From assembly GCF_000208745.1 (NCBI RefSeq), contig NC_030853.1, positions 24,877,334 to 24,941,333 on the forward strand: 64,000 nt of DNA, read 5' to 3'. This stretch comes from Theobroma cacao. Lineage: Eukaryota > Streptophyta > Magnoliopsida > Malvales > Malvaceae. The notes under the pieces are model-generated. The model ran no database searches. It saw only the letters and a list, made by a program, of their open reading frames with translations, and was not told the DNA's origin. Positions 1 through 12,882 of the stretch are shown here, in pieces. Positions within the stretch are counted from its first letter, which is position 1; every line of letters begins with the position of its first letter. The position numbers were made by a program, and so were the translations under genes.

Positions 1-1
1 T

Positions 2-115
2 AAGAACTACTTTCACCAACAAGTAGTGCAAGGTGATCTGCGCATCTGTCTTTATGGTCCAATACCAAATGGCAATGAGTTTAAGGTCAAAAGTTTAGAA
101 TTGGCTGATGGATAG
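2..115 (+). CDS. 3' end of an unidentified protein-coding gene (partial)
   Basis: An open frame enters from the left edge and runs 37 codons to a TAG at 113-115. The peptide begins KNYFHQQVVQGDLRIC and ends in KSLELADG. Its mixed, non-repetitive composition looks like a real C-terminus rather than noise. An AT-rich stretch typical of a 3' UTR follows. I do not recognise the family. If the synteny seen further right continues, this should match the gene next to the Arabidopsis pirin-like gene At2g43120, but that is only a guess. The rest of the gene lies outside the window. Confidence 0.5.
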   Translation, partial: KNYFHQQVVQGDLRICLYGPIPNGNEFKVKSLELADG

Positions 116-2880
116 AGAACAGTCAGATTCTTCAAAAATTTTGATCTTTGTTGTGAATGTATCCTGCATTTTTGTTAAAAAAGAAAAGAACAGGCTAAGT
201 TAACATCATTTTTCCTTGTAATCCTTTGCTTAATGCAAATTTAGTCTATAATGGTTTTTCCTTCATCGATTTTGCTTTGGAAGTCTGTTAGATTCATTTT
301 TGTGTTCTTTCTCAAGCGTCGAAGTCTCTAATCATAAATCATAATTCACAAGGATTTAGATCGAAATCAGGCCTGGGGCAACTCAGGGCTGTATCATCCG
401 CCTGGTAGCCCAATAATGGATATCCTACCAATTCAAGAATGCAAAAGAGTTCCATGAATGAACCTTTGCACGTTACTATGTCCTAGTAGAGAAGTCAACA
501 GCTCCCACTATCGCCCTCAGTGGAATTACCACCAAATTCTTCTAGAAGTTGACCTGGGTGACCATTGGTTCAGCCCATGCTTAGTTCTTTTTTTTCTCCA
601 AAATTAATGCTAAGGGGAGATTCATGTGTTCTTTTTTCAATTGCGGTATATTCAGTTTCAAAGATCATTATGTCAGATGAAGTGTTTGTAATGTATAAAT
701 GGAAAGATATTCTAATCTATTTATTCATTAGAAACAAGAAAAAGAGTAGAATGTGTCTACTTCTTGACTATATGTTATTGGATTTTATGTATGCTTAGTG
801 AATAATAACCAGATGCCAGATTTGGTGGTAATGATTATGTGGTAGATTGTGTACTAAATTGCTCATGAAATTCTATAGTTGCTGATGTCAATCCCATTAG
901 AAGCCCTTTCAAAGCATCAATGCATAGATATTGTGGAGTTTTCTCCACCACATCTTCGAGTTAATGGGTTGACACTGATAGACTGCCAAATCAAGGCTAG
1001 AATCAAGGCCTTAAGAATAATGAATGATTGCCCTTGAAATACAAATCCTTTCTCTTTACACTTCCCAATTGATTGCATTAACTTTCTAGTGGTGTCTATC
1101 CTCAGTCATTATGAAAACTTTTGTTACGATAGTGTAATATCTTGAAACAAGCACAGAAGGTGGATGTTGGAGAAACTTAAGCTTATTGTTTAGTAAGTTT
1201 TAAGAGTAAAGTTGATGAGACAGAGATCATAGAACTCTTGAACTTGCTCTGTAAATCAGAGAGATGTCTTAATGTTGGCAACATGTTAAGATTATAGGTC
1301 AGTAAGAGGTTGAGATGTAGGCAATCAGGTTAGGTTAGATAGGAACTAGTTGCGACTAAGTAGAGAATAGTTTGGATAAGGAGCAACCATTTCCCTTCCC
1401 CACGTCCGGGCTAGCAGAATTACATGGCCACCAAGTCATCAGTTATCATTTTGCTGACCAAACCTCCAATATTGAGGGTTGAGATACCCTTCGGTGACGA
1501 AACCTGTCCAAAGCTGATGGCTTCTTTGTTTGTTTGTTTTGTTATAATTTGCTTTCAACAGCATAGCCGCCGGCCATGGCATAATGAATTGAACTTTGAA
1601 GTATTCAACATTCATTATATATGAAGAGAGTTCTATATAGAAACCGGAAGCATTTCTTCTCATGACCATACAATAAAGAAAGTAGACAATGCAGAGAAGT
1701 TGACGATTGCTAGTACATAAATGGGATTAAAAATTGGGAAGTGGCATTGTGGCAAGGTCAAGGGCTTGAAGCCATCTGCAGACATGTGATAGTATGAATC
1801 CATTTGATATTTCTGTGATGCTGACAGGTCTCCCCATGTGCACATGTAATGCCACATGGCGATCGCCCGGAAGAGCCAGCTGGCAGAAAAAAAGGACGCT
1901 GTTGTCAAACAAATCGGAGGACCATACTGTTCCATACGTGTAATGTAGATAAGCATTGGCGGTTTAATACTTTAAAACAAAAAACGAACAAGTTGGGGAA
2001 GGAGTCAAGATCAGACCCCTTTTGTTCTTTTGAAATGAATATGCAAACGCCATGCTTAGGTATGGCAGATGTCATTTTTAACATTATGATTAAAGTCGAA
2101 AACAAAAGCGGGTTCCCCTTTTTCGGCTTATGCGTTTTCTGAAAATTTGGGAATCCAACATGAAAATCCCAAAGGAATTGACCTTCCATTGTTGGGAGAG
2201 AGAGCTTCAGAAAATAACGCATGATAACAAAACAAAAGCAGAAGAAAGCAGCATGCCTGATTCATCACGCATCAAACACCCAAATGCCCCCTCTTCCCAC
2301 TTGAAGAGCAAACAATTTTCCATGTGACGATGGGGAATTGGTTCAATGATTAAGGTCCCTTCAACTTCAACATCAACTGATCTTAGTTTCGACATTTTCA
2401 TGATTAGTTGTTAGTGTTGATCTTGAATGTATAATTTTTGAAGAAAATGACATTATATTTTATTGTTTATCAACCTAAATAAGATTCATAATCAAATTTG
2501 GACATCTAATAATTGCACCCTTTTTTCCAGAAACAAGAAATTTGACAATGGAAATAGGAGGAGTCTGAGACCAACAGCAATCTATCAGCTGAGATGCACG
2601 TGCCTTTTCTTGTCCTAATAATGGTGTAAAAATGTGAATAATACTACTATTTAGGAAAAATGATGAACGTCCCAGGCCTTTCTTGACCAGAGAAAGAGAG
2701 AGAGAGAGGCCCCCATCAGGATGACAAACGCTTGACATCATCATGATGATTGGTCCAAGGAAAGGAATAATGGGTCCCCTCTCAAGTACTTCCCCACGCC
2801 TCTCTCCAGCTTCCCCTTACGTCAGAGCCTCCAACCAAACACCCCCTTGGAAAAACTCTTCTTCTCCTTTTTCTCGTCCT
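116..2880. other. Intergenic spacer, no convincing gene
   Basis: Only short, unrelated open frames occur here, with no splice-linked coding signal. The first few hundred bases are probably the 3' UTR of the partial gene. Around 1166 there is a TGTTGGAGAAA stretch reminiscent of a Copia LTR start, but no matching end or primer site could be paired with it. A short (GA)n run lies at about 2690-2708. The final few hundred bases should hold the pirin promoter. Confidence 0.5.
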
Positions 2881-2913
2881 ATTTGTTAACTTTTTTTTTT
2901 TGGTCTCCGTACT

Positions 2914-2920
2914 TATATAA
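2914..2920 (+). promoter_or_regulatory. Candidate TATA box of the pirin-like gene
   Basis: TATATAA sits about 110 bp before the pirin ATG. It follows a T-tract, which gives room for a 5' UTR of roughly 80 bp. The assignment rests on motif and position only. Confidence 0.5.
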
Positions 2921-3028
2921 ACCCAACATCAGGATCACAAACATACATACCATCAAAAAGAAATACTTGTTACAAAGCACAAAGATATAGCACTCCAAAA
3001 GAAAAAGAAGACTGCTTCCAGTTTTTAT

Positions 3029-5191
3029 ATGAGAGCTGCTGTCACTGCAATAGCAAGTCATAGGAGGTTGTTGCTGCCAGTGTTACAATCGTTCCAGACA
3101 TCAATTACAACTAACAGAAACAGAACCATTGTCAGAAACATCATGTCTGAAATGGATCCAACCTCTTTCGCTAGACCAAGATTGGTGACCAAAAAGGTTC
3201 TTGCCAAGCATCAACGTGAAGGGGACGGTGCTATTGTCAGGAGATGCATTGGAAGGTTTTCTCTTCTTTTCTTTTCCTTTCTTCATTTCTTTGTCTTTGT
3301 CTTTCTGGGATGTTTTCTTTTTCCTTTTACAGTTTGATTTAATTTTTTATTGGTTTGCATTTGATTTCAGGAGTGAATTGAAGTCTTTGGATCCTTTTCT
3401 TATGATGGATGATTTTTCAGGTATGGTTAATTACCATAGCCTGGCCCTCATTCTTGGACTTCATTTTCTTTTTCTTTCTATGAATTGATTGACCATTTCT
3501 AATTGTTATATTAATGATTTTTGCAGTGTCTCCACCTGCTGGATTTCCTGATCATCCTCACAGAGGTTGTTGAATTTCTTAGAACAGATGTCTTGAGGGA
3601 AAAATACAAAAAAAGGGATTATCTTTCAATGTTTGTTATATTCTACTGATGTAAAGTTTTTGTTTTTACAGGTTTTGAAACTGTTACATACATGACACAG
3701 GTACAATTCTTGTTTCATTACTTTGGTAAAAGACATATTCCTGATCACAGTTTGATCCTCGGAGCTTTTAAAGGTTTAAGGAGAATGAACTCAAATTTGG
3801 GGCTTTTATGGATTTCAGGGGGGTATCACCCATCAAGACTTTGCTGGGCATAAGGGTACAATTCACACTGGTGATGTACAGGTAAAAGTTTCCTTCTTTG
3901 AATGATTTAAAATCTACATGACAGATCGGATCCTATTTCTGGGTTTTCATTCTCTTTTGGGTTTTGCTTTCTTTCTTTTGAGCAGTGGATGACAGCCGGA
4001 AAGGGTATAATCCACTCTGAAATGCCTGCTGGAGAAGGTGTCCATAAGGGTTTGCAGCTTTGGATCAATCTGTCTTCTCAAGACAAAATGTAAGAAACTT
4101 TTAGTTTACTCTTCTGTTTCTTTTCATACTCAATTCTGAATTCTGGGAGCCACCCTGTGAGCAATTCACCATATTTCAAGCAACAAATTACTCGTTGACT
4201 TTGAAAACTTTTGGTCATACTTCATATGAATAACCTTTTAGATTTATGTCAACTATTTTTAGCTAATTAATCTGTATTAGTATTTTGTTTTGTCTTCCAT
4301 TCATATAGGCTTTGACTCATTACAAAGTTATCCTTTTTTTCACCAGTAAGATATTGTATTAATTGCTATAATATAATAATACTAATAATTGTATTTTATC
4401 CACGTAGTTTGTGGAGCAATGGATATTAAAATAATATATGGGGCTAAAAACAAGAGATAAGAAGGATGAGTTCTTTTTTTTTTTTTTTGTTTTTTTGTTG
4501 AAAACAGAAAAGTTTTTGAAAGACTGCACTGTTGTTAACCTGTATCTGTCTGTCATAATCATGTAAATTCATGAGATCTTCTAGAATATTTCCCGTTTAG
4601 CAAACCCAGACTATTTCTAATACTAGTTCACAACAAGTTAATCTAATTTGATTGCATTTGACATATCCAAGAAAGATGACAAATACTTGTCCAAAATCCT
4701 GATGCAGGATTGAACCGAGGTATCAGGAGCTTTTGAGTGAGGACATTCCAAGTGCAGAGCAAGATGGGGCAGAAGTCAGAGTTATAGCTGGGGAATCAAT
4801 GGGAGTTCGATCTCCAGTATACACCAGAACCCCAACAATGTACCTAGATTTTAGTTTGAGGCCAAGAGCTCAAGTTCATCAACACGTCCCAGAATCATGG
4901 AATGCCTTTGCATACATACTTGAAGGTGAAGGAGTCTTTGGCTACCAAAACAAAACACCCATATCAGCTAACCATGTACTTGTTTTGGGTCCTGGAGATG
5001 GTGTGAGTGTGTGGAACAAGTCCTCAAAGCCATTGAGATTTGTGCTCATTGCTGGGCAGCCACTCAATGAGCCAGTGGTTCAGTATGGGCCTTTTGTGAT
5101 GAACACACAGGCTGAGATTGATCAAACTATTGAAGACTATCACTATAGCAAAAATGGTTTTGAAATGGCTAAGCACTGGAGATCTCATTGA
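3029..5191 (+). CDS. Pirin-like bicupin protein with N-terminal targeting-type extension
   Basis: Seven exons: 3029-3255, 3371-3420, 3527-3565, 3672-3700, 3819-3881, 3986-4089 and 4708-5191. All introns are GT..AG and in phase, giving 331 residues. Pirins are Fe-binding cupins. Animal pirin is an NF-kB co-regulator, some pirins oxidise quercetin, and Arabidopsis PRN1 binds the G-alpha subunit. The four expected metal ligands are present: H102 and H104 in DHPHRG, and H146 and E148 in HSEMP. The C-terminal cupin half lies wholly in the last exon and ends FEMAKHWRSH. Residues 1-39 are rich in Arg, Ser and Thr, lack acidic residues, and precede the usual pirin start, so they look like a mitochondrial or plastid presequence. 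The second Met (M39, at 3143) has A at -3, whereas the first ATG has T at -3. Leaky scanning could therefore give a cytosolic or nuclear form. The family call is secure; the localisation is inferred. Confidence 0.95.
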
Positions 5192-7028
5192 TTGGGGTTG
5201 AAAAGGGCTTTACCAACAATGACAGCATTAAAGAAATTGTAAAAGCTAGAGGGGGGAAGAAAGTTAAAAATAAAAGGGCACCATCATTTCTCTATCTCCA
5301 TCACTCACTATCTCCATCCGCAAGAGAGCAGTTAGATAGGAGCTGAAAAGGAAAGATTTCCGACTCATTGGAACAAAAAGCATCTAGAAGTTCAAAGTGC
5401 AGCTGGAGGAGAGTATGTATAGTTTATCACTTAAGTCATCATGATGATTTGATGGGGTCAGCTTATCTTGGTTAAGTTTTTCTCTTTTTTTCATAACCTT
5501 TTTTCTGTTGGGAGATTTAATTTAAGAATTTTGTTTTATATGTATTATTTTTCTGACCCTTTTGGTTTATTTCTTATGGCTTCTTTTTTTAACCTGTGTG
5601 TATGGTGGTGGAAACTGTGGTAGGGATTACCCTTTTTTATTTTTTGAATTGGGTTTCTTAATCATATCTACTGCACCCACAATTGACCCTCCACCTACAA
5701 CCCAATTCCAAGATCCACTTAGTAGCCGAAGGAAGGGAGAGAGGGATTGATTTTGGTCATGACTTTAATTAAATTAAAATGCAAGGGTTAGGGGCTGGAG
5801 TGACAAGTGCCTTGTTTAATGGTAGCTGTGTTTTGTCCTGTTTAACAATTTAATGGTAGCATTGGAGTACTTTAAAAAATTGGGTTTGAATTGCCTTTAC
5901 TCCTATAAAGATAAAAAAGAACTTGTTTTAAACTTTATTGATTTGTTGTGGGCATGGTTGCAACCTTGGTTGGTAACCAAGTCCCACTTTATTGGTTTAA
6001 CTATGGGCCCGGGTGCAACTAGGGCATTAACTACAAGCATCATCTAAACTGCCTTAAATTTACCCAACCGCCAGGCTAGTGGTGGTTTCCATGACCATGG
6101 GTTGAAGTCACACTGCCAATTCAATGTTACAGTTTTGGTCAGCTCAAAAATGTGAATTATGGAATCTATATTATTTAAAGGTTGCAAGACTTTAGGCCAA
6201 ATTTTTGAAGGCAAAAGCAATATTACCACAGCAAAGTGCCCCCTTATAAGATACACTCAATCACTGCTAAAATCCTGCATGTTAGGGAGCCAACATAGCC
6301 ACTGTATTGAGAATCTATCAATCCGCCAGGGGTTTTAACTTTTAGATAAAGATCTTAACTGATAATTTCTTTTAACAAAAAAGCTCTTAAAGTTTGGACC
6401 ATAATGCTATACCAATAGCCTTAAATGAATCATTATCCACCCATTTAATAGATAATAACAGTTCAGCTACCCAAGAATCACATTCATGGAGAGTTTTCAT
6501 TCTTCTCTTGTCCCTTTGTCTTTTTTCCAGTTCCGACAATGACAAGGGATGAGGCATCACTTGAGGTTGTTTAGCAATTGATAGTCCCTCTTTAAAGCAG
6601 GCATGTCTCCTCAATCAGGCACAGAAATAACTCAAGAACCTCCCGAAACAAGTTATCAAAGGAATATATATTTGCAAGACTCAACCGCCAAGACCCTAGT
6701 TAAACTAGATGCTATTGATGGCTATGAGAAAATAAGGAATCTGATAGCTAGATATCAAATTCAAAGTCAATAATCCAATGTGAAATAAAGATTGCTGCCT
6801 GCATCATTCTCTGCAGGTACAGCTGTATCCAGAAACAAAAAAATCCCAGCTCGTATTTTCTTTAACCAGAAGAAAATAATTTAACTATATAATAATGATT
6901 ATTCGGTAAAAAAGAATCCCTGAAGACATATCCATTGAGAAAACAAGCAAACAAACAAATCAATCAACCAAAGGGAATTAACAAACCGGGGGAAGACCTC
7001 AACTTGTACACTTTTTGAATGTAGGAGA
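5192..7028. other. Intergenic spacer between convergent genes
   Basis: This stretch holds the 3' UTR of the pirin gene and, from the right, that of the minus-strand Rab gene. Short open frames at 5562-5750, 5853-6047 and 6387-6614 show no family resemblance and no partner exons. I see no RNA gene or identifiable transposon. Confidence 0.5.
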
Positions 7029-10000
7029 TCACCTTGAACAGCAAGAAAAATTTTGGGTTTGCTTTGATCCATCAGTTTCACTTTTAGTAAGGGTTACCCG
7101 ATTGACAGTTAACTCAGCTTTGTAAGTATCTGAGTTCAGGACCTTCCTGCTGACATTGTTGTAAATCTCTCTTATAACAATCTCGAAAGCCTTCTTAACA
7201 TTTGTTGAATCTAAAGCAGATGTCTCCATGAAGAACAACCCTTCCGCTTCAGCGAGGCTTTTGCCTTCTTCAACACTCACATCCCTGATAGTTTCCAAGT
7301 CGCATTTGTTGCCAACCAACATCCTTGCTACTGTTGTATCAGAATGAGCTGCATAAACTTTTAAGTAAGCACAAGCCTTGACATCTTCAGAAGCAAATAG
7401 ATAAGCTAAGAAGAAAAGATAAAATCAAAGAAATGTTTTGGGCAAGTAAATAAGTGTCATGTTGAATCTTGGAAATACTTGAGGTGGAAACAAAAAAAAG
7501 GAGGAAGAATATCAAGGGCACCTGTGGCCCAACAGTAAATTTCCTTTGGACTTTAGGATCATTTGAGTACCAAGGTCTCTGATAAAAGAGACCTAATTGA
7601 TATGTAATAAATTGGCTAGCTTCGAGAATCTTGGAGTTTTCTCCTGATACTCTTGTAGCCAGCCTCAACCATTAGAAAGGGAATTTTTCTCCAAGTCATC
7701 TGCCGACTTCTAAATGTAAGAATTTGCATTTTAAATATATATATTCTCTATGACTATTCCTTCTCATCAATCTTGTCTGCATTGGGGGGCGATTGTGTGT
7801 ATTAACACTATATGGAAAACTTGACAAAGTCAATCTTTACCATTCGCTGGGGCAATTACTGGAATGCTATGAATTGAAAACACATACAAGCATTGAACAC
7901 TGAAACAGACACAAAGTGTCTGACAGATAAACCTCATAATATGACAATAGGTTCTTCATCTTTCTCTTCTTTTGCTTCTTACAATCTCTAACCCAATGCT
8001 TCCTTCAAAGTCCTTCTTCCATTCCTTGGTCTTCCTTGTCTGCTCTCCCTAGCTACTTTCTTCATTCTTTGGTTAATTACTGTCCTTTTTCCTCTTCAAA
8101 ATCAAGTACGTACAAAAAAATAAAAATTTACCCAATCTAGCTTATCAATTGTGTTGCCACACACTGTGTTAAGAGTTTATTTCTATTGAACTTTAGAAGA
8201 CACATTCCATAACATCAAGGGAATAAAATGTTCACATTTAATGATAACAAGGTAATTTAATACTTTTATATGGTTAGAATAGAAGTTTGTAGAATTTTTT
8301 GATGCATTTTCATTCTCATATAGTTTATAGGTATAACTAAAAACCCAACCCTACTACTTGAACCTAAAGAGCCCTTAATGATTATTGTTGGTGAGATACC
8401 CTTGAAGTGAAAATACCAACGCTTGATGTGGAATGACAGCTCATTTTGACCCAAAAGCTTAAGTTGTTAGGCCATAGATCCATCATTCCTTATATATATA
8501 AGTCATTTACTTCTTTGCCAAAGCTAACTATTTAACCCTAATAGACTAGGCTAAATTTGAGATTTTAACAAGTCCAACAAAACGGAGTGTTCTCATTTCA
8601 CTAAACTATCCAAGAGCCACTCACCTCCATACCACCCATATGTCAGGCTCTTGATACATCAGAGATTTTGCATCAACAAAATTGATACTACACCAAACCA
8701 TAAAGGCCAAGCCCTCAGCTCTTACCATCCTTGTCAAGGTTAGAAAAAGTGTCCGATACTAAGGTCCAGTCAAATAACAAAATCACAGACAATAGAGACT
8801 ACTGTTTAATAGGATTGAACAAAATTAGCCCACATCCATGAATGAGAGATAAATCTACCACAGTTATGAAGGATTACAAGAATATGAAATATAAAAATCT
8901 GCTAGTGCACTTAAAAACTTGAGCCCTGAAACTATACATGTTTTTCGCCTTCCAACATCTCGCACAATGAAAAGATTTCCATTCTTGTGGGTTTTTTTTT
9001 TTTTTTTTTTCTAAACACATCTTTGCAATCCTATTACCAGCTAAATGACACTCTCTATTGGTTACATGCCTCCACTAGCTGGAACAAGCTCTAGATGCCA
9101 ACTAAAAATCAACTATGCATACAAAGCATTATCCTGCAAATGATTCCATACTTACCTATTTCTTACTCAGAAGAGATGCATAAATACAAGCCGAACAACA
9201 GAAAAGTATGAGCCATAATTAGAACAGTTTTAAGGGTTCATATCTGAATGTTCTTGTGCATCAAAACTAAATATAATAGATCTTGTGTAAATAGATTTGT
9301 CTATGACCTAAGAGATTAAGTTTTGGGTCAAAATGTTGTTCAATTCTTATCTGCCCAAGGAAAGGTATCAGAGCTAGAAATTTTCAGTTAGGAAGTTTGC
9401 TTAATGTAGGTTATGCCCATAAGATATAGAATACTTATGAAAATGAACTGCAATGAGATTTTGGTTGCAAGTGGTATAATTCTTAGTTGATCCAATGGTT
9501 TACCAATGAATTTTGGATCTGGATGAGAATTTGAAATATTATGATACGATGAAAGACCTAAAGGTAGTAGGTGCAAATCTTGGTTTAAGAGAAAATGATA
9601 TTAAATGCCTTAAAATTCTTATTACTATAAAGGAATTGAAACTCTTCTCATAATCTATTCTCATGATGGAAATAAAAGAAAAAAAATTTCAATGGAAAAC
9701 ACTGGTAAGACTCCAAGTGCATTCACAGTTAAGGGACAATTCTTCCCAAGGATTTTTTGGCGAAAGTAATAGGTATAATTGACTTGGTTGGCAGTACAAC
9801 CACCCACATGGCTTCAAGATTGTATTGATTCAGGTTTTGTGAGGCTGATACAAGATGATATATGGGTGCTAATGAAGTTATTACAGGGTTAACAAATTGA
9901 AAGAAGAATGCAGAAGACACTGAGAAGCATAGGGATTGTCACACAGCTTCAGATTTCAGGGAACAACAACAAATAAAGAGTGGTTTTGGGGATTGAGTAT

Positions 10001-11459
10001 TTAACTATCATTTATAGTGTTATTGTGCCCTTAGGATTTTTTTTAATATAAATTATAGTAATTAATTCTTCCTTTGTGAATGTAAGCAGATTCCAGTACA
10101 CTACAGAGAATACTGGCCGCTTGTGTTATTTATTAGTATTCTCTGTTGATCTCAGCCAGGATGTGCCCCAATTATCCTAAAAATCTCAGGACAAACTCTA
10201 ATTTTGACAGAGTTGGTTCACGTGAATGATGTCTACAAAACAAAAGAGTGAACATCACCACAAAACAAGGGTGGGAAAAGGAGAAATTGAATATCACCAA
10301 GGATTCACACTGTATCTGCTTTCTAGAACAATAAACCGTAAAACAAGCTGAACAACTAAATTCCCGATTATAATTTGTTCCACAAATAAGATCTTGATAT
10401 CTACAGATTTACATAAATTGGAAATTCACACATAATAGTTCCACCTGAAAAGGAGCACTATCTAGCAATATGCATCACAAGGTAAGAAGTTGCCACACGC
10501 AAGTAAACAATTATTCAGTATGAAAAAGTGCTACATTAACAGATAAAATCCACTCTAGGAGGTTGAAAGTAAAAAGCATCAGCAAGCCAATCCCTAGGTA
10601 ACTATTAGTTTACAACTTTCTTCTAGGGAACAAATGTTATTGCTGTTTTTCAGCTTTCTTCTAGCTTAAGCCTTAAACTACAATCATTACAATATCAGAT
10701 CTAATAATCCAACCCACAATAACCAACCAAATGAACAAATCAAGATAGAATCCTAAAAAGGCAAAGAAAGAAAGTAAAAATTACCGACCAAACAACCAAT
10801 CTCAAAATTTTCATGGATCTTCTTATAGCAGTCCTTTTAGTGCCAAATCTACCAACAGCAAATGTTAAAATCCAATCCAACCACCCAAAAAAAAATAAAA
10901 TCCAGTCAAGGTGAACTGTCAATATTACCGAAAAGGTATCCCCAGTTCTCATCAAACCAACAACTAAAAACCACCAAATCCTCCAATCCCACAGCAAAAC
11001 CATAAAACATCTTAAAAATCCATATGAAGTCACTCAATCTACCCAACATCAAAAACCCGGAAAGGAAAATCAAAACCAAAAAAAGGGCAGTTATAAAACC
11101 AGCAAACAAGTTAAACCAAACTTACTCTTGAGTTCATCAAGCCACCGACCGACACTGTCGAAGGTCGTTCTCCTACTGATATCATAAACAATAAGAGCAC
11201 CAACAGCGCCTCTGTAATAAGCAGAAGTGACAGCACGAAACCTTTCTTGACCAGCCGTGTCCCAAATCTGAGCTTTAACTTCTTTGCCATCGATCTCCAT
11301 GCTTTGGGTCTGAAACTCAACCCCTATGGTGGCTTTGGAATTTGGGTTGAATTCATTTCGAGCATAGCGTGAAAGGAGGTTGGATTTGCCAACTGCCGAG
11401 TCTCCAATTATAACTATCTTAAAAAGGTACTCTTCTCCTCCTCCTTCGTCGTCTGACAT
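7029..11459 (-). CDS. RABA5: Rab GTPase, RABA5 subfamily (RAB11-like)
   Basis: Two exons, 11459-11126 and 7348-7029, encode 217 residues. The first exon ends in phase 1 after LDELK, and the join gives [18 protein letters not shown] proteins are the plant RAB11 group and act in trafficking between trans-Golgi or recycling compartments and the plasma membrane. All G motifs are present: GDSAVGKS (19-26), switch I T44, WDTAGQE (66-72, with Q71 intact), NKCD (125-128) and ETSAL (153-157). The C-terminus is CCSR, a double-cysteine geranylgeranylation site. From memory, the protein is closest to Arabidopsis RABA5C (ARA4, 214 residues) and RABA5E (ARA1). Neighbour order does not decide between them, because both paralogues lie in matching segments. 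The gene is convergent with pirin. Its intron of 3777 bp is long for this family and carries old retroelement debris. Confidence 0.96.
9362..9378 (+). mobile_element. Copia-type primer-binding-site relic in the Rab intron
   Basis: GGTATCAGAGCTAG within this stretch matches the initiator-Met tRNA primer site typical of plant Copia elements. It follows a degenerate phrase at about 9310-9360 of the kind found at the ends of such LTRs. A related phrase in the opposite direction lies near 8430-8500. No intact LTR pair, gag or pol is visible, so this is a decayed remnant at best. Confidence 0.4.
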
Positions 11460-12882
11460 GGCTTTGGCTTTGGGTTTTTGCGGTGGGATTCTGGTGTTAA
11501 GACAGAAAGGGCAAAAAGGACGAGAGAGACAGGGGAATGGGATGTGGGGGGAGTTCTGTCCGAAGCTAAGCTGGCAAAGACATACTGCGCATGAAGTGGG
11601 TTCATCATTGATTTTTATGGGATCCGTTATTTAATTATTTTTATTATTAATTACTAACTATAACTATTGTTACTTACACATGACTTCATTACTTTATATA
11701 AGAAAATTATCCTACATCTATTGCCTTATATTAAAATTAATAAATTAACAAATTGATCTAATTACTAAATGAACATATAAATAATTTTATAAAATTAAAA
11801 ACTCTCAACCTATCTATAAAATAATACTAATTGTTTATTTGCAAATTCTTTTTGAAAATTTTTTAATAAGGATAAGGAGAAAAAGGAGAAGCATAATCAT
11901 TACGATGTTAACAGTGATGTTTGACTATAACCGTTGAGAGTAATTTTAATGAGTTTGCATGGGTTTATACGTTTGCTGGTTACTTTGGACATGGGTCAAG
12001 GAATGCTTTTCTACTAGTATATGATTTAACACATGGAGTAAAGCAGCAACTAGATTTCCAGCCAAATCTATTTGTCCTGCTCTCACTGTTACTTTCGTTT
12101 TGAGACCATGAATTATGATCAAATTCAGAGTGGTTTATCTACTGAGAGGAAGAGAGGGGTATTTGAAGGGGGACCAGCTGATGAGAAGGTCTCATTTTAG
12201 TAACAAGAAACGAATTGGCAAGACTCGCCGGGTCCAATTCTAGTGGGGACTGATCAGGAGTCGGGAGAGTTCTTCAATTTCATGAGACCTCCCCAGGTTG
12301 GATCATGGACAAATGTCAGAGACTGAAGCTTTTTTTATAGTTGGCATGAGTGATTTGAGAATGGAAGATTCTATTCTACCCACCTCTAGCTACAAGTGGA
12401 CCACTGTAGAAATCACTATGTTAAAAATCACAGAGAAGAAGCAATTTGGAAACAATAGTTACATATCAATAATCAACAATTTCCTACCCCAAAAGGAACA
12501 AAAAAATCAATCATATAACATTGACATTGTATAAAGTTATAGCATGAATAAATACACGAAACATCAACTGACTTCTTCATGCCCATCTAAGATACAAAAG
12601 CCGACACATATGTTACAGGAGAGACAGTGAATCTACCAGAAAAGGGAAACTGAAACTACCTTCTGCATTTAACAATTCCCTTTTGTCCTTTTCCAACTCA
12701 ACCTCTTCGTAACTAGGGAACAATGTCACTCCATTATATACAGTTTCGAGTTCTATACCTCTGCTTTGCATTATTATGTCAAACTACGACAACAAAATTA
12801 GTCTTGGCTCCACTAAGCACCCACGTTGAACAAAATTTGGAAATCAGACCAGTGCTGGCTCATTACGCCTGATTAGGGGATA
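11460..12882. other. Rab promoter and 5' UTR, then spacer to the bHLH 3' end
   Basis: 11460 to about 11600 is the likely 5' UTR of the minus-strand Rab gene. It is followed by an AT-rich promoter region (11630-11880) without a clear TATA box. The rest holds the bHLH 3' UTR, probably below 12883, and no supported gene. Open frames at 11921-12103 and 12298-12534 look random. Confidence 0.5.

Noticed and set aside
1166..1420. Possible Copia LTR starting TGTTGGAGAAA
   Set aside because: No matching CA end, second LTR, primer site or target duplication could be found.
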